This document shows, piece after piece, positions 32,113-41,052 of a DNA stretch of 42,743 nt (position 1 is the stretch's first letter; every line of letters begins with the position of its first letter). Where the stretch lies: positions 1 through 42,743 of the forward strand of contig JAGWGU010000011.1 in NCBI GenBank assembly GCA_028867275.1, in the 5' to 3' direction. The notes below the pieces were generated by a model. The model made no database searches. It was given only the letters and a program-made list of their open reading frames with translations, and was not told the DNA's origin. The DNA comes from Nitrososphaerota archaeon (lineage in GTDB: Archaea > Thermoproteota > Nitrososphaeria > Nitrososphaerales > Nitrosopumilaceae). Position numbers and translations under genes: made by a program.

Positions 32113-32277
32113 CTATGAGCGATTCTTCTTACTCTTCTGGTTCTTGCTCACAAGTGACACTAGAAATGTACTGTTGTCAAGTGATGGGTCTTCTTGTTTT
32201 GCCTTTTTTATTGCTTTAGCAAATTGTTGAAAGGCGTCAACTTTTACCGTGATTGTTTTGTATTCTTTTCTTGGCAT
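32113..32277 (-). CDS. Small RHH-like protein (54 aa)
   Basis: MPRKEYKTITVKVDAFQQF then KAIKKAKQED and STFLVSLV follow a strand-helix-helix plan with a basic C-terminus (KNQKSKKNRS), as in small ribbon-helix-helix DNA-binding proteins. It has an ATG start and clear coding character. It lies between an MDR reductase and the FN3 surface protein. Its target is unknown. Confidence 0.6.
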   Translation of the reverse strand: MPRKEYKTITVKVDAFQQFAKAIKKAKQEDPSLDNSTFLVSLVSKNQKSKKNRS

Positions 32278-32469
32278 GGTTACACTCGTCCGGTACTATT
32301 GATAAATTATTGGTAGAATTTTTTTATGAAATTGTTATAATACTGTCCAAAATATGAAAAAACATCTCAGTGATTACTTTAAACAGAAACTCTGATGCAT
32401 GATTGCATGAGGTACTAGAGTTAAAACAATGGGTAACATCATTATGTACTTAATGTCTGTATGAGAATC

Positions 32470-34668
32470 TTATCTGATATGATCTAATTTCATGATTCTT
32501 CTTGAAAGCATAATTGCTGGAATAAATGAAATAAGAAATGCAATCAGTGCAATTGGAAATTCGGGTACTGCGGTTGTTCCATAAATTGATATCTTGCTTG
32601 TGTTTGCAGGAAATGGAATCAAAAGCATCCTGTATGACCCAGTCTTGGTTTCATTAAACTTGGCAAGGCTTCTATCGTCTGTAACAATATATGTGTCATC
32701 TGTACCGTCTAGTTTCTTTGCATCAACCATATCTCTTGGAATCGTGACAGATAATGTTCCAGGACTATCATCTTTCAAATTAATGTTCAAAGAAAATGTT
32801 TCTGGATTGACACTTATGCCTAATATCTGACCTCCTGTGATTTCATAGCTTATTGTTGAAGTTGTATTGAAAACAGGAATCATGCCCTGAGAATGTAGTT
32901 GAACTGATGGCGGAGGTGTAGGTGTCTGACTTGAAGTCTGTGATGTGCTTACAGAAACTTGGCTAGAAGGCTGACTGGTTCCTACATTGCTTATTGAAGA
33001 TACTCGATAAAAGTAAGTTGTACCAGCTTGAAGTCCTGATTTGATAAATGACATTTGAACCCCCGTGTTTGAAGTAATTGTAGACCACGTATCTGATGTT
33101 CCAGTCTTTGACTCTATTTTGAATCCTGTGATGGGAAGTTTGCCGTTATTTGATGGCGCTACCCATGAAATCCGTACTGTATTCTCTGAGATTAGTGTGG
33201 CATTGATACCTGATGGGGGATCTGGTAATGCTAGATTTTGTTGTGGTGCTGGGGTTTGTGATGGCAATTGATCAGATGAATTTGGTGCAGACGATGTGCT
33301 TGTAGGAGTGACAGAAACAGTGGGGGAAGGATTAGTCTGTGATCCTCCTGATAGTAATGCAGTCACTGCGAAAGTGTATGTCTTACCTGTTGTAAGGTTT
33401 GGAATCGTATAACTTGTGACACTGCTTGCAGTATCATCTATTGGAAGAAAGTTACCACTTATCACTTGATCAATTTTGTATCCGCTTATGATCTGCCCGT
33501 ATGTCTGAGATGGCTGGATCCATGATATTTTTACACTAGTTGGTGATATGGCAACAGCAGTGATGATAGTTGGGGTTTTTGTATCTTGAGGCTGGGCAGT
33601 CACAACATTTGATGGATTTCCAGCGCCGATTGAATTGATGGCAGTAACACGGTATGTGTAGCTTGCACCTGTGGAAAGACCATTGTGAATGTATGAAGTT
33701 TGTGTGTTACCTGTGTTTGCAACAAGTATAGTGTAAGTGGATGTTCCATTTGCATATTCTATTTTATATCCCTTGATTGCAGATCCTCCATCGCTTGATG
33801 GAGGCATCCATGACAAGCTGATACTTGTGGAGGATAGGGATGTTGCACTAAGAGTAGGTGAACCTGGGACTGTGGTGATCTGTGTTGGTATTGCAGATGC
33901 GGTGTTTGATGCATTACCTATACCAACAGAATTTATCGAAAAAACTCTGTAAGTGTATGTATGGCCTGTTTGCAGTCCTGTATGAGAATAGGTGGTAAGT
34001 GTACTACCAGAGTTTGCTACGATGGTAGTAAAAACTCCAGAGTCTAACATGTAATCTATTTTATATCCTGTTACTGGAGGTCCGCCGTTAGATGATGGTG
34101 CGTTCCATGAGAGATTTATCTGCGTTGAAGAATATATTGATGCAACAAGATTTTGTGGAGGATTTGGAGCAATGTTTTTTGGTGGCGCAGAACTGCTTGT
34201 CGGAGTAGCGACAACTTCTGGTGAAGGGCTTCCAGTACCTATTGCATTTATTGCATAAACTCTGTAAATGTATGTCTTACCTGTAGTTAGACTAGTGTGA
34301 GTATATGTGGTGACGTTATTTAATGTGGCAAGTGTGGAATATGTTGATGATGGAGCAATTCTATAATCTATCCTGTATCCTGTAATTGGCGATCCTCCAT
34401 TATTCTGAGGTGGGCTCCAGTTAAGATTGATGCTTGTAGGGGACACTGCAATCGCTGTAACTCCTGTTGGCTGGTCAGGTGCTGTTGCAGTTTGTGCAAA
34501 AGACTGTTCTGCAAAAAAACCAATGCTTACTAAAACCATTATTGATATGATTGATGTGTTTACAAAATCATTTTTTTGAAAATTTCTTGCATTTTTGTCA
34601 CTCTGAAACAATGCTAGCCCTTGTTTCCTATCGTTGATAAGTTGTATGGAGAAAGTATTTTGAATCAA
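32470..34668 (-). CDS. Surface protein with five FN3 domains and PEF-type anchor
   Basis: The 732-residue protein has a signal region (SIISIMVLVSIGFFAEQSFAQ) after a long N-terminus. Five fibronectin type III domains follow, recognised by repeats such as INLNWSPPQNNGGSPITGYR, ISLSWMPPSSDGGSAIKGYK and TYTYRVTAINSIGAGNPSN. Pro/Ser/Gln linkers, a beta C-terminal domain and VPEFPIALIAFLISFIPAIM with a basic tail complete it. FN3 arrays are typical of adhesion or surface polymers. The start is uncertain: TTG 34668 opens the frame, and an internal start nearer the signal segment is possible. Confidence 0.8.
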   Translation of the reverse strand: MIQNTFSIQLINDRKQGLALFQSDKNARNFQKNDFVNTSIISIMVLVSIGFFAEQSFAQTATAPDQPTGVTAIAVSPTSINLNWSPPQNNGGSPITGYRIDYRIAPSSTYSTLATLNNVTTYTHTSLTTGKTYIYRVYAINAIGTGSPSPEVVATPTSSSAPPKNIAPNPPQNLVASIYSSTQINLSWNAPSSNGGPPVTGYKIDYMLDSGVFTTIVANSGSTLTTYSHTGLQTGHTYTYRVFSINSVGIGNASNTASAIPTQITTVPGSPTLSATSLSSTSISLSWMPPSSDGGSAIKGYKIEYANGTSTYTILVANTGNTQTSYIHNGLSTGASYTYRVTAINSIGAGNPSNVVTAQPQDTKTPTIITAVAISPTSVKISWIQPSQTYGQIISGYKIDQVISGNFLPIDDTASSVTSYTIPNLTTGKTYTFAVTALLSGGSQTNPSPTVSVTPTSTSSAPNSSDQLPSQTPAPQQNLALPDPPSGINATLISENTVRISWVAPSNNGKLPITGFKIESKTGTSDTWSTITSNTGVQMSFIKSGLQAGTTYFYRVSSISNVGTSQPSSQVSVSTSQTSSQTPTPPPSVQLHSQGMIPVFNTTSTISYEITGGQILGISVNPETFSLNINLKDDSPGTLSVTIPRDMVDAKKLDGTDDTYIVTDDRSLAKFNETKTGSYRMLLIPFPANTSKISIYGTTAVPEFPIALIAFLISFIPAIMLSRRIMKLDHIR

Positions 34669-34692
34669 TAAATGAAAAGAATTTTGGCAAAA

Positions 34693-34715
34693 AGTACCGC
34701 ATTAGATACGGTACT
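34693..34715 (-). terminator. Hairpin plus T-run, minus-strand terminator
   Basis: On the minus strand AGTACCG, a 9-nt loop and CGGTACT (perfect 7-bp stem) are followed by a T-run (TTTTTG counting the last stem base). It lies downstream of the 23S-like fragment and upstream of the FN3 gene, so it could end transcripts from 35153. Confidence 0.5.
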
Positions 34716-34749
34716 AGTAAAAATCACTTTAATTTCAGCACCCTGTGAT

Positions 34750-34823
34750 TAGATGCCTTCATGTTGAGGTCTATTAGTACTTCAATATCACATGCCTTGT
34801 TAGATCTAGAAAGTCTACCTGAG
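34750..34823 (-). pseudogene. Fragment resembling the 3' end of 23S rRNA
   Basis: On the minus strand the segment reads GGTAGACTTTCTAGATC, AAGGCATGTGATATTG, then AAGTACTAATAGACCTCAAC. Archaeal 23S rRNA ends with a closely similar CACTAACAGACC / GTACTAATAGRCC block after a GGT-rich helix (Haloarcula 23S ends GCACUAACAGACCAAAGCC). About 70 nt match this pattern; no other rRNA part is nearby. The identification is from memory of rRNA ends and not aligned. Confidence 0.5.
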
Positions 34824-34847
34824 TGAAAAGTAGCAAGTCTGAATTTT

Positions 34848-35153
34848 TTAATATTTTTTTCTTAATTCCTTTAACTCATCATATTCTTCCTGAGGTGTCT
34901 TCTTGTTAGATTTGCTCCCAGGTTTGTTTCTTGGTCTTGACCTTACCATACAATCACAACAATTGCAATACAAGTCTACAGTATCATCTGTTGCAGGTTT
35001 ATTTTCTTTGTCGTGACATGCTTCTCTTGACATGAAAACCCCGCAAATCTGGCATCGCACTTGGCCTGATAAATAACGACTAGTACCATCTCTTGGTTTT
35101 CTAACCTTGTGTTCTTTACACAGCCCTTTACAAATACCTCTATCTTTATTCAT
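34848..35153 (-). CDS. Cys-rich zinc-binding protein of thaumarchaeal type
   Basis: In this 101-residue protein GICKGLCKEHKVRKPRDGTS, RYLSGQVRCQICGVF and DLYCNCCDCMVRSRPRNKPG give a basic protein with several Cys pairs, probably two zinc sites. The C-terminus is Lys-rich (KSNKKTPQEEYDELKELRKK). Proteins with this GICK..C..Y/HK..KP....RY..GQ.RCQ.C layout occur in several copies in Thaumarchaeota. DNA or RNA binding is likely; the function is unproven. Confidence 0.7.
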   Translation of the reverse strand: MNKDRGICKGLCKEHKVRKPRDGTSRYLSGQVRCQICGVFMSREACHDKENKPATDDTVDLYCNCCDCMVRSRPRNKPGSKSNKKTPQEEYDELKELRKKY

Positions 35154-35447
35154 GACTGACTCTTGTTATGGAAGAATAAATTCCATGCATTAATTCATGT
35201 TGTGTTTACTCTGGTTTCTAGATATTGTGGGAATTCTAGTTCTTGGTGAACTTGATATTATTAGATCCATGTAATTTTTAATGAATAAACCATCGCAATC
35301 TCCCTTAATGTGTTATACACAAATATTTTCTACAGGTTTGTTCATCTCAAAGAAGCTACGGGTTTATTGACGTAATGACAAATAATCTTGTATACATGAT
35401 ACGCATTCCTTTTATCTTCTTATTGAACATGGTGAAAGTAACCTGAA

Positions 35448-36830
35448 ATGATACGAAAATTTAGTACGAAAAATCCTGCAAAAACTAGGATATTAATACT
35501 TGGAGGAGGCTTTGCTGGGAGCAATGTGTTACGCGAATTACAAACACACTTCAAAAGAAATGACGTTGAAATTACTCTGGTAAGTCAAGATAACTTTTTC
35601 CTTTTTACTCCTATGTTGCCTGAAGTTTCATCCGGAATGCTCCATGCAAGTGATATCACTACACCAATTCGATCTTTTTGTAGGACTGCAAACTTTTGTC
35701 ATGCAAAGATTCTATCCATTGATATGGAAAACAAACATGTTTCTGTAATTAGAATATTTGATCAAAAAGAAACTGTATTAGAATATGACTATCTTGTTCT
35801 TGCTCTTGGTAGTAAGGATAATTTCTTTGGCAATGCTAACATAGAAGAATTTGCATTTACAATAAAAACATTAGAAGATGCAATAGCTATCCGAAATCAT
35901 ATCATTAGTGTACTAGAATGTGCAGATCAAGAAAGAGATCAAATTCTTCAAGAGCAGCTTTTACGATTTGTAGTAGTGGGTGGGGGATTTGCAGGGATAG
36001 AAATCGCAACAGAAATACATCACTTTTTGAAGGATGCAACAAAAAACTATTACAAAAATATTGATTCAATGAAAATTCGTACTATTATTGTGTCCGCAAG
36101 AGAAGGAATTTTGCCTGAGGTTGGTGAAGAACTTGGTAAATTTGCACTTGATTACATTAGAAAATCTGGAATTGAAGTAATTACAAATACTAAAGCAGTG
36201 GATGCTGGAGAAGATCACATACTCTTAAGTGATAATACTATAATTCCTTGCGCTACTCTGATCTGGGCAGGTGGAGTTACAGTAGACCCGCTTATATCTA
36301 CACTCAAGTGTGAACACGGTCAGTCAGGTCGCTTGGTAGTTGATCAATATATGAGGCTAAAAGATCATCCTAGTATCTTTGCATTAGGAGACTGTGCTCA
36401 TCTGGTTGACAACAAAAACAATATTGTATATCCTACAACTGCACAGATTGCAATAAGGCAAGCCAAACTAGTCTCAGAAAATCTGGTTGCAGAGATTACA
36501 GGCAAAATAAACTTGATGAAACCATTTCTATATCATAACAAAGGGGTGATGGCTACAATAGGCAAGAGGACTGGAGTCGCGCTTCTTAATGGAAAGAAGA
36601 TACGTGGATTTTCTGCATGGATCTTGTGGAGATCATTTTATTGGGCACACTTGCCAACGCGTGAAAAGAAGATAAAAGTTGGATTTGATTGGTTGCTTAG
36701 CTTGATCTTCCGTGCTGATATTATGACAGTGGGATTTATCAAGAAAAAAACTTTGAGTAAGTTAGAAACCCCGATCTATTCTGTAATAGAACGCGGCATG
36801 GACCAATCTCAAAATATGTCGTATCTGTAA
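35448..36830 (+). CDS. Type II NADH dehydrogenase-like flavoprotein
   Basis: The 460-residue protein has an N-terminal FAD dinucleotide fold (ILILGGGFAGSNVLRELQ), a middle NAD(P) fold (RFVVVGGGFAGIEIATEIHH) and the FAD-binding PSIFALGDCAHL. LFTPMLPEVSSGML and VYPTTAQIAIRQAKLV are NDH-2 signatures. The enzyme would pass electrons from NAD(P)H to quinone at the membrane without proton pumping. The C-terminal hydrophobic/basic segment (RSFYWAHLPTREKKIKVGFD) probably attaches it to the membrane. Confidence 0.85.
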   Translation: MIRKFSTKNPAKTRILILGGGFAGSNVLRELQTHFKRNDVEITLVSQDNFFLFTPMLPEVSSGMLHASDITTPIRSFCRTANFCHAKILSIDMENKHVSVIRIFDQKETVLEYDYLVLALGSKDNFFGNANIEEFAFTIKTLEDAIAIRNHIISVLECADQERDQILQEQLLRFVVVGGGFAGIEIATEIHHFLKDATKNYYKNIDSMKIRTIIVSAREGILPEVGEELGKFALDYIRKSGIEVITNTKAVDAGEDHILLSDNTIIPCATLIWAGGVTVDPLISTLKCEHGQSGRLVVDQYMRLKDHPSIFALGDCAHLVDNKNNIVYPTTAQIAIRQAKLVSENLVAEITGKINLMKPFLYHNKGVMATIGKRTGVALLNGKKIRGFSAWILWRSFYWAHLPTREKKIKVGFDWLLSLIFRADIMTVGFIKKKTLSKLETPIYSVIERGMDQSQNMSYL

Positions 36831-36868
36831 TAGTTCTTTGACAGTACTCGATCTGGACAGAAAATATT

Positions 36869-37066
36869 CTACCTAAACCAAGGAAAATTTTCCTTATCTG
36901 CTTCTTTTGGAAATTCTTCAATTATTGCCTGTGCTACTTCGGTGTGATTGTATGTTATGTGTCGTAAAAGTTTCTTGGATCCGTCGTCTGTAGACATGTT
37001 TTCATTTGCTTCTCTGATTATGTCTTTGCACTCTCTACATGGGTTGAATTCTATGTAAAATTTCAA
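36869..37066 (-). CDS. Small soluble protein, unknown function
   Basis: This 65-residue protein has one CxxC-like pair near the N-terminus (FNPCRECKDIIREAN), His residues (RHITYNHTEV) and an acidic C-terminal helix. The Cys/His set could hold a zinc ion. It converges on the NADH dehydrogenase gene. No family is recognised. Confidence 0.5.
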   Translation of the reverse strand: MKFYIEFNPCRECKDIIREANENMSTDDGSKKLLRHITYNHTEVAQAIIEEFPKEADKENFPWFR

Positions 37067-37206
37067 ATTATATTTTCACTCATGATATGTTGGGCTTTCT
37101 ACTATTATTTGACTTGGGATTATAAAACTTGGTCACACCATGTTGATCTAATATTGTATATTATACTAAAACGAGATTATTTATCCCCTTAAAGTAGAGG
37201 ATATGT

Positions 37207-37788
37207 ATGGCATTTCGAGTTCTAGGAATAGGTTCGAGTCTGCGTGACAATGCTTCTAGTACTACAGCATTATCAATAACGCTAGATCTTGCAAGAAAAT
37301 ATGGTGCAGATACACGACTATTAGATCTCAAGCAAAACAAATTACCATTGTATGATCCAAGTGAAAATCAGTCAAGCCTTGGGATAAAAAAGATCAAAGA
37401 TGATGTAGTCTGGGCAGATGCCTTGATTCTTTCTACTCCTGATTATCATGGTTCCATGTCTGGGGCAATGAAAAACTTCCTTGATTACTTTTGGGCAGAA
37501 TTTGCAGGAAAAACTTTTGGATATCTCTGTGCGTCCCATGAGAAAGGCCTGACCGCAATGGATCAAATGAGAACCGCAGTTCGGCAATGCTATGGATGGA
37601 GCATGCCTTATGGTGTGTCCATAAATGACAGCGAAGATTTTACAGATGGAAAAATAAACCCAAAACTAGAATCACGATTAGACATGTTGGCAAGAGATCT
37701 AGTTGTCTATGGTGATCTCTTGCGCCAACAGTTTGTAAGAGACTTGGATGATTCTGCTAATACCTTTGCATCACGATATAGAAAATAA
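37207..37788 (+). CDS. NAD(P)H-dependent FMN reductase-like protein
   Basis: The 193-residue flavodoxin-like protein starts FRVLGIGSSLRDNASSTTAL (phosphate loop for FMN). LILSTPDYHGSMSGAMKNFLDYF is the second FMN-binding loop, typical of NADPH-dependent FMN/azo/quinone reductases. It is cytoplasmic, with the physiological electron acceptor unknown. The A-box ATTATTTATC lies about 28 nt before the ATG. Confidence 0.85.
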   Translation: MAFRVLGIGSSLRDNASSTTALSITLDLARKYGADTRLLDLKQNKLPLYDPSENQSSLGIKKIKDDVVWADALILSTPDYHGSMSGAMKNFLDYFWAEFAGKTFGYLCASHEKGLTAMDQMRTAVRQCYGWSMPYGVSINDSEDFTDGKINPKLESRLDMLARDLVVYGDLLRQQFVRDLDDSANTFASRYRK

Positions 37789-37829
37789 CTTGGAATGATT
37801 TTGTTGTATTGATGCCTTTTTGCTGAATT

Positions 37830-38258
37830 CTACTTCACAATCAAAACAGGGCACTTTGAATGCTGTGACACACCGCTTGCAACACTTCCAAGCAGTAATT
37901 TTTTAAAACCTCCTAATCCGCGTGAACCCATTATTATTATGTCTACATTGTGAGATTCTGCATATGATGTCAATGAATCTGTAATTGATGTTACTTCTAA
38001 TACGTCAATTTTGTATTGTATCTTTAATTCCTTTAATCTGGACTCTAGGTTTGATGTTGATTTTATGGCATCTTCTTTTAACAGCCTTGTAGTCTCAATG
38101 TATGCTGTTCCAAAATATGGTTCTATTGGAATCTGTATTGAAACACATGTCACTATACTGATGCTTGCATTGTATTTTTCTGCAAGATCGATTGCATATT
38201 CAAATGCGCGGGTAGCAGACTCTGATTTGTCGTATGGCACCATGATATGTTTTATCAT
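37830..38258 (-). CDS. Universal stress protein (UspA family)
   Basis: The 142-residue single UspA domain has KHIMVPYDKSESATRAFEYA at the start and the ATP-binding signature MGSRGLGGFKKLLLGSVASG (G-2X-G-9X-G-S/T type) followed by CPVLIVK. It is thus of the nucleotide-binding type. The frame is open to a TTG 12 nt upstream, but ATG 38258 is preferred. Its role would be in stress tolerance; the trigger is unknown. Confidence 0.88.
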   Translation of the reverse strand: MIKHIMVPYDKSESATRAFEYAIDLAEKYNASISIVTCVSIQIPIEPYFGTAYIETTRLLKEDAIKSTSNLESRLKELKIQYKIDVLEVTSITDSLTSYAESHNVDIIIMGSRGLGGFKKLLLGSVASGVSQHSKCPVLIVK

Positions 38259-38472
38259 GTGATTGTTCAACCGCTCTGTGATTTAAACAATTTAGATTCT
38301 TATTTTTTGTTTGATCTAATTGTTTTGGTCTAATAAAACTAGGTAACATTGTCATCTGATAATGTATTGTCTAATTATAGATCTCTAGCATACCTGATGG
38401 TATGTTTATTTAAAATTGTATCTTGCCTCATAATTGTTAAGATTTATTAGAAATATCATTTGGAGGATATTT

Positions 38473-38778
38473 GTGTTATTTGGAGTCTTTGCGGTACACA
38501 GTCCTGATCTATGTCCGATGAATAATAAAAACAGCAAGAAAATATTCCTAGAAATACAAGGAAAAATGAAGGCTACACAAAAAAAATTTAACATAAACAA
38601 AGTACTGGGATTTTACATGTCTGTTCTTGAGCACGAATGGATAATCATCTTGGATGCAAAAAATGCACATGATATAGAACAGATGTGTATAGCAGTGGGA
38701 ATATCCACAACAAGTACGGTAAAAATTGTTCCAATAAATGATATGCAGAAAGTAATGAAAAACCTAAAATCGACTTAA
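38473..38778 (+). CDS. Small ferredoxin-like-fold protein, unknown function
   Basis: The 101-residue protein reads VLFGVFAVHSPDLCPMNNKN, a helix, KVLGFYMSVLEHEWIIILDA, a helix and VKIVPINDMQKVM: a beta-alpha-beta-beta-alpha-beta plan as in GYD/DUF3303-like dimeric alpha-beta barrels (inference). The conserved-looking H-x-P-D-x-C-P may be a functional site. The start is GTG 38473, with GGAGG 8 nt upstream; the longer frame from 38434 is less likely. Confidence 0.6.
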   Translation: MLFGVFAVHSPDLCPMNNKNSKKIFLEIQGKMKATQKKFNINKVLGFYMSVLEHEWIIILDAKNAHDIEQMCIAVGISTTSTVKIVPINDMQKVMKNLKST

Positions 38779-38798
38779 AATGTTCTTAAAATAAAATC

Positions 38799-39182
38799 TT
38801 AGTCAAGTTTTTTGAAATCATTTACCAGGTAGGCTATCTTTGTTGCAAAGGTAATTGGGCTAATTCTCTTTGTACTTGTAATGATGATTATGTTTCGGTG
38901 GTGTGGAAAACTAAACATCACAAAGTCATCCTTGTCTGAATGGTGATATCTGATTGGTCCGTAGAGATCATCAAATTTTGCTCCAAGTGAAATGTCAAAC
39001 ATACATTCCATATAGTGGACATCGTTCCATTTTTCTAAACTTGGTTGTACAAAGCCTCTATGAGTCATACTGTGAAGCAGTCTTCCTTTGCTGTCTAATA
39101 TTGCAATAGAACGTATATTTCTGTCAGTATCTAGTATGGACTTGCAGAATTGGTCTAATTTTATAGTCTTTGATATGGCCAT
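38799..39182 (-). CDS. Small paralogous domain protein
   Basis: In this 127-residue protein KLDQFCKSILDTDRNIRSIA and ILDSKGRLLHSMTHRG match the opening of 25914-26300 (FDRVLENIMHTDKQIRYATI, FDNDGNELSTRIRDG), followed by a beta-rich half (DDFVMFSFPHHRNIIIITST). It is probably a sensor or adaptor domain with a profilin/roadblock-like fold (inference). ATG 39182 lies ~25 nt after a CTTTATTAC box on the minus strand; the TTG at 39194 is less likely. Confidence 0.65.
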   Translation of the reverse strand: MAISKTIKLDQFCKSILDTDRNIRSIAILDSKGRLLHSMTHRGFVQPSLEKWNDVHYMECMFDISLGAKFDDLYGPIRYHHSDKDDFVMFSFPHHRNIIIITSTKRISPITFATKIAYLVNDFKKLD

Positions 39183-39247
39183 GCCAAGATCCAAGACATG
39201 GTTGTAATAAAGTGCACTGATTGTTTACAACGCCATGTAGACATGTG

Positions 39248-40420
39248 TTATTTTTTATAAAACTTTTTTAATGCTCTGGTTATGTTTTGCTGAAGTCTCT
39301 TGTCTCCAACATTTGGTATTATGTTATCATAACGCAATTGTTTCTTTGGTATGGTGTTTGCAACCGCAATTGCTGCAGCATAAAGTATCTTTGTATTTAT
39401 CTTGGATATTCCGTGATCTAGGATTGCTCTCATAAGATATGGGAAGACTAGGGCATTATTTACTCTGTTATTAAACTGATAGCTACCTGTGGCAACAATT
39501 CTTGCACCTGCTTTTTTTGCGGCGATGGGATAAATTTCTGGTTCTGGATTGGTGAGTGCAAACACTATTGGATCCTTTTTCATCAATTTTATCATATCTT
39601 CTGTAATCAAATTGCTGATTCCTGAAACTCCAATAAAGACATCTGCATTTTTCATTACATCTTCAAGAGAACCTTTTTCTCTTTTTGGATTTGTATATCT
39701 GGCAATTTCATTTTTGTATTGATTCATATTTTTTCTTCTCCCTCTGTAAATTGTTCCTATTGAATCTACTACAATCAGATTCTTACATCCTGCAAATCTG
39801 AGCAGCTCAGTTATGCCAACTCCTGCAGAGCCTGCACCAGCTACAATGATCTTGATTGACTTTAATTGTTTTTTGACAAGTTTGAGTGCGTTTACAAGGG
39901 CTGCCAGTGCTACAACCGAAGTACCATGTCTGTCATCGTGAAATACTGGGATTGATATTTTTTTTTGTAACTCTCGTGAAATTTCTAGAACCTTTGGTGA
40001 TTCAATGTCTTCTAGATTTATTGCACCAAATACTGGTTCTATTGCCACGATGGTTTGAATTATTTCTTTTTTATCTGTGGTGCCAAGACATATTGGAAAT
40101 GCAGTGATTCCAGCATATTGTTTGTACAATATTGCTTTTCCTTCCATTACTGGCATTGCCGCATATGGTCCAATATTTCCAAGGCCCAAAATTCTTGTTC
40201 CATCTGTCACAATTGCTACGTTGTTTCTTTTTGATGTAAGAACAAATCTTTTTTCTGGATGATCAAATACTTCTTTTGATACTGCTGCAACACCCGGTGT
40301 GTATATGAGCTGAATCTCCTTTATGCTAAGACTACGTGACTTTTGCCCTAGTAGTATTGTACCTTTTAGTTTCTTGTGGAACATAATTGATTTCTTGGCA
40401 ATGTCCTGTGACGAGGTCAT
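39248..40420 (-). CDS. NAD(P)-dependent malic enzyme
   Basis: The 390-residue enzyme of the short malic type (no PTA domain) oxidatively decarboxylates malate to pyruvate and CO2. Landmarks are the catalytic Tyr in LIYTPGVAAVS, the Lys in VMEGKAILYKQ, the metal site INLEDIESP and VFHDDRHGTS, and a Rossmann loop IIVAGAGSAGVGITELL. ALTNPEPEIYP is also conserved. A GTG 9 nt upstream is possible; ATG 40420 follows TTTTAATAAG by ~30 nt. It links the TCA intermediates to pyruvate and reducing power. Confidence 0.9.
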   Translation of the reverse strand: MTSSQDIAKKSIMFHKKLKGTILLGQKSRSLSIKEIQLIYTPGVAAVSKEVFDHPEKRFVLTSKRNNVAIVTDGTRILGLGNIGPYAAMPVMEGKAILYKQYAGITAFPICLGTTDKKEIIQTIVAIEPVFGAINLEDIESPKVLEISRELQKKISIPVFHDDRHGTSVVALAALVNALKLVKKQLKSIKIIVAGAGSAGVGITELLRFAGCKNLIVVDSIGTIYRGRRKNMNQYKNEIARYTNPKREKGSLEDVMKNADVFIGVSGISNLITEDMIKLMKKDPIVFALTNPEPEIYPIAAKKAGARIVATGSYQFNNRVNNALVFPYLMRAILDHGISKINTKILYAAAIAVANTIPKKQLRYDNIIPNVGDKRLQQNITRALKKFYKK

Positions 40421-40535
40421 TACTATCACTCAAATGATCTTCTTATTAAAAATTCAAAATTGTCATTTTCTTAAAATGTAGAACAAAAACTAAGTTTAGA
40501 AAAAGGATAAGACCTTTTTTACAGGTCAAATTATT

Positions 40536-40595
40536 TTATTTCTTCTTTGCCTTTGCTTTTGATTTTGCTTTTGGTTTTGCTTTGGCTTTTGCCAT
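40536..40595 (-). CDS. Lys/Ala mini-protein (19 aa)
   Basis: The ORF encodes MAKAKAKPKAKSKAKAKKK. It has a strong A-box (TTATACTTAATAC) about 30 nt upstream on the minus strand and a GACCT/AGGTC inverted repeat just after the stop. Composition is like histone or ribosomal-protein tails, so nucleic-acid binding is expected. Simple AAA/GCA codons mean it could also be low-complexity DNA without function. Confidence 0.5.
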   Translation of the reverse strand: MAKAKAKPKAKSKAKAKKK

Positions 40596-40736
40596 GAATA
40601 ATTGGTCCCGCTATCCGTATTAAGTATAATGAAATGAGCGAATGATCGAAAAAGAGTCAAAATTTTGACATCAAAAACAAATTTCGAGCATTTTTATTGA
40701 GTGTCATCTAATGCACGATCAGAAGGAGGTGCGACG

Positions 40737-41036
40737 ATGAGTTACAACGATAGAGGCGGTTCGTATGGCGGACGATCAGGTGGAGGATACGGCGGCGGTC
40801 GAAGATTCGGCGGCGGTGGCGGTAGAAGTTTTGATAACAGTCCAAAACCAGTAGAAACCGGAAAGGAATACGACGTTTCCATTACTGAAATCAGTAGAAA
40901 AGGCGACGGTATTGCAAGAGTAGAAGGCTTTGTGATATTTGTTAAAGACGGCAAGGCTGGCCAAAATGCTAAGGTAAGAATTACCCAAGTAGGCCAGAGA
41001 TTTGCTTCTGCTGAACTAGTAGAAGGTTCTCAATAA
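40737..41036 (+). CDS. TRAM-domain protein with Gly/Arg-rich N-terminus
   Basis: The 99-residue protein begins with an RGG-type tail (residues 5-33: GGSYGGRSGGGYGGGRRFGG). A TRAM domain (about 40-97; GKEYDVSITEISRKGDGIAR, EGFVIFVKDGKAGQNAKVRI) follows. TRAM proteins bind RNA and in archaea act as cold-shock-like RNA chaperones; the RGG tail should add RNA affinity. AAGGAGGTG, a strong Shine-Dalgarno that is rare in this window, precedes ATG 40737. CAGATAATATCTG (41053-41065) just downstream may end transcription. Confidence 0.85.
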   Translation: MSYNDRGGSYGGRSGGGYGGGRRFGGGGGRSFDNSPKPVETGKEYDVSITEISRKGDGIARVEGFVIFVKDGKAGQNAKVRITQVGQRFASAELVEGSQ

Positions 41037-41052
41037 AAATAAGGTAATTCAG

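Noticed and set aside
32594-33952. Several plus-strand ORFs opposite the FN3 protein
   Set aside because: They are antisense shadows of the repetitive FN3 coding sequence.
37225-37250. GGTTCGAGTC resembling a tRNA T-loop
   Set aside because: It lies in the FMN reductase coding sequence (phosphate loop) and no cloverleaf can be built around it.
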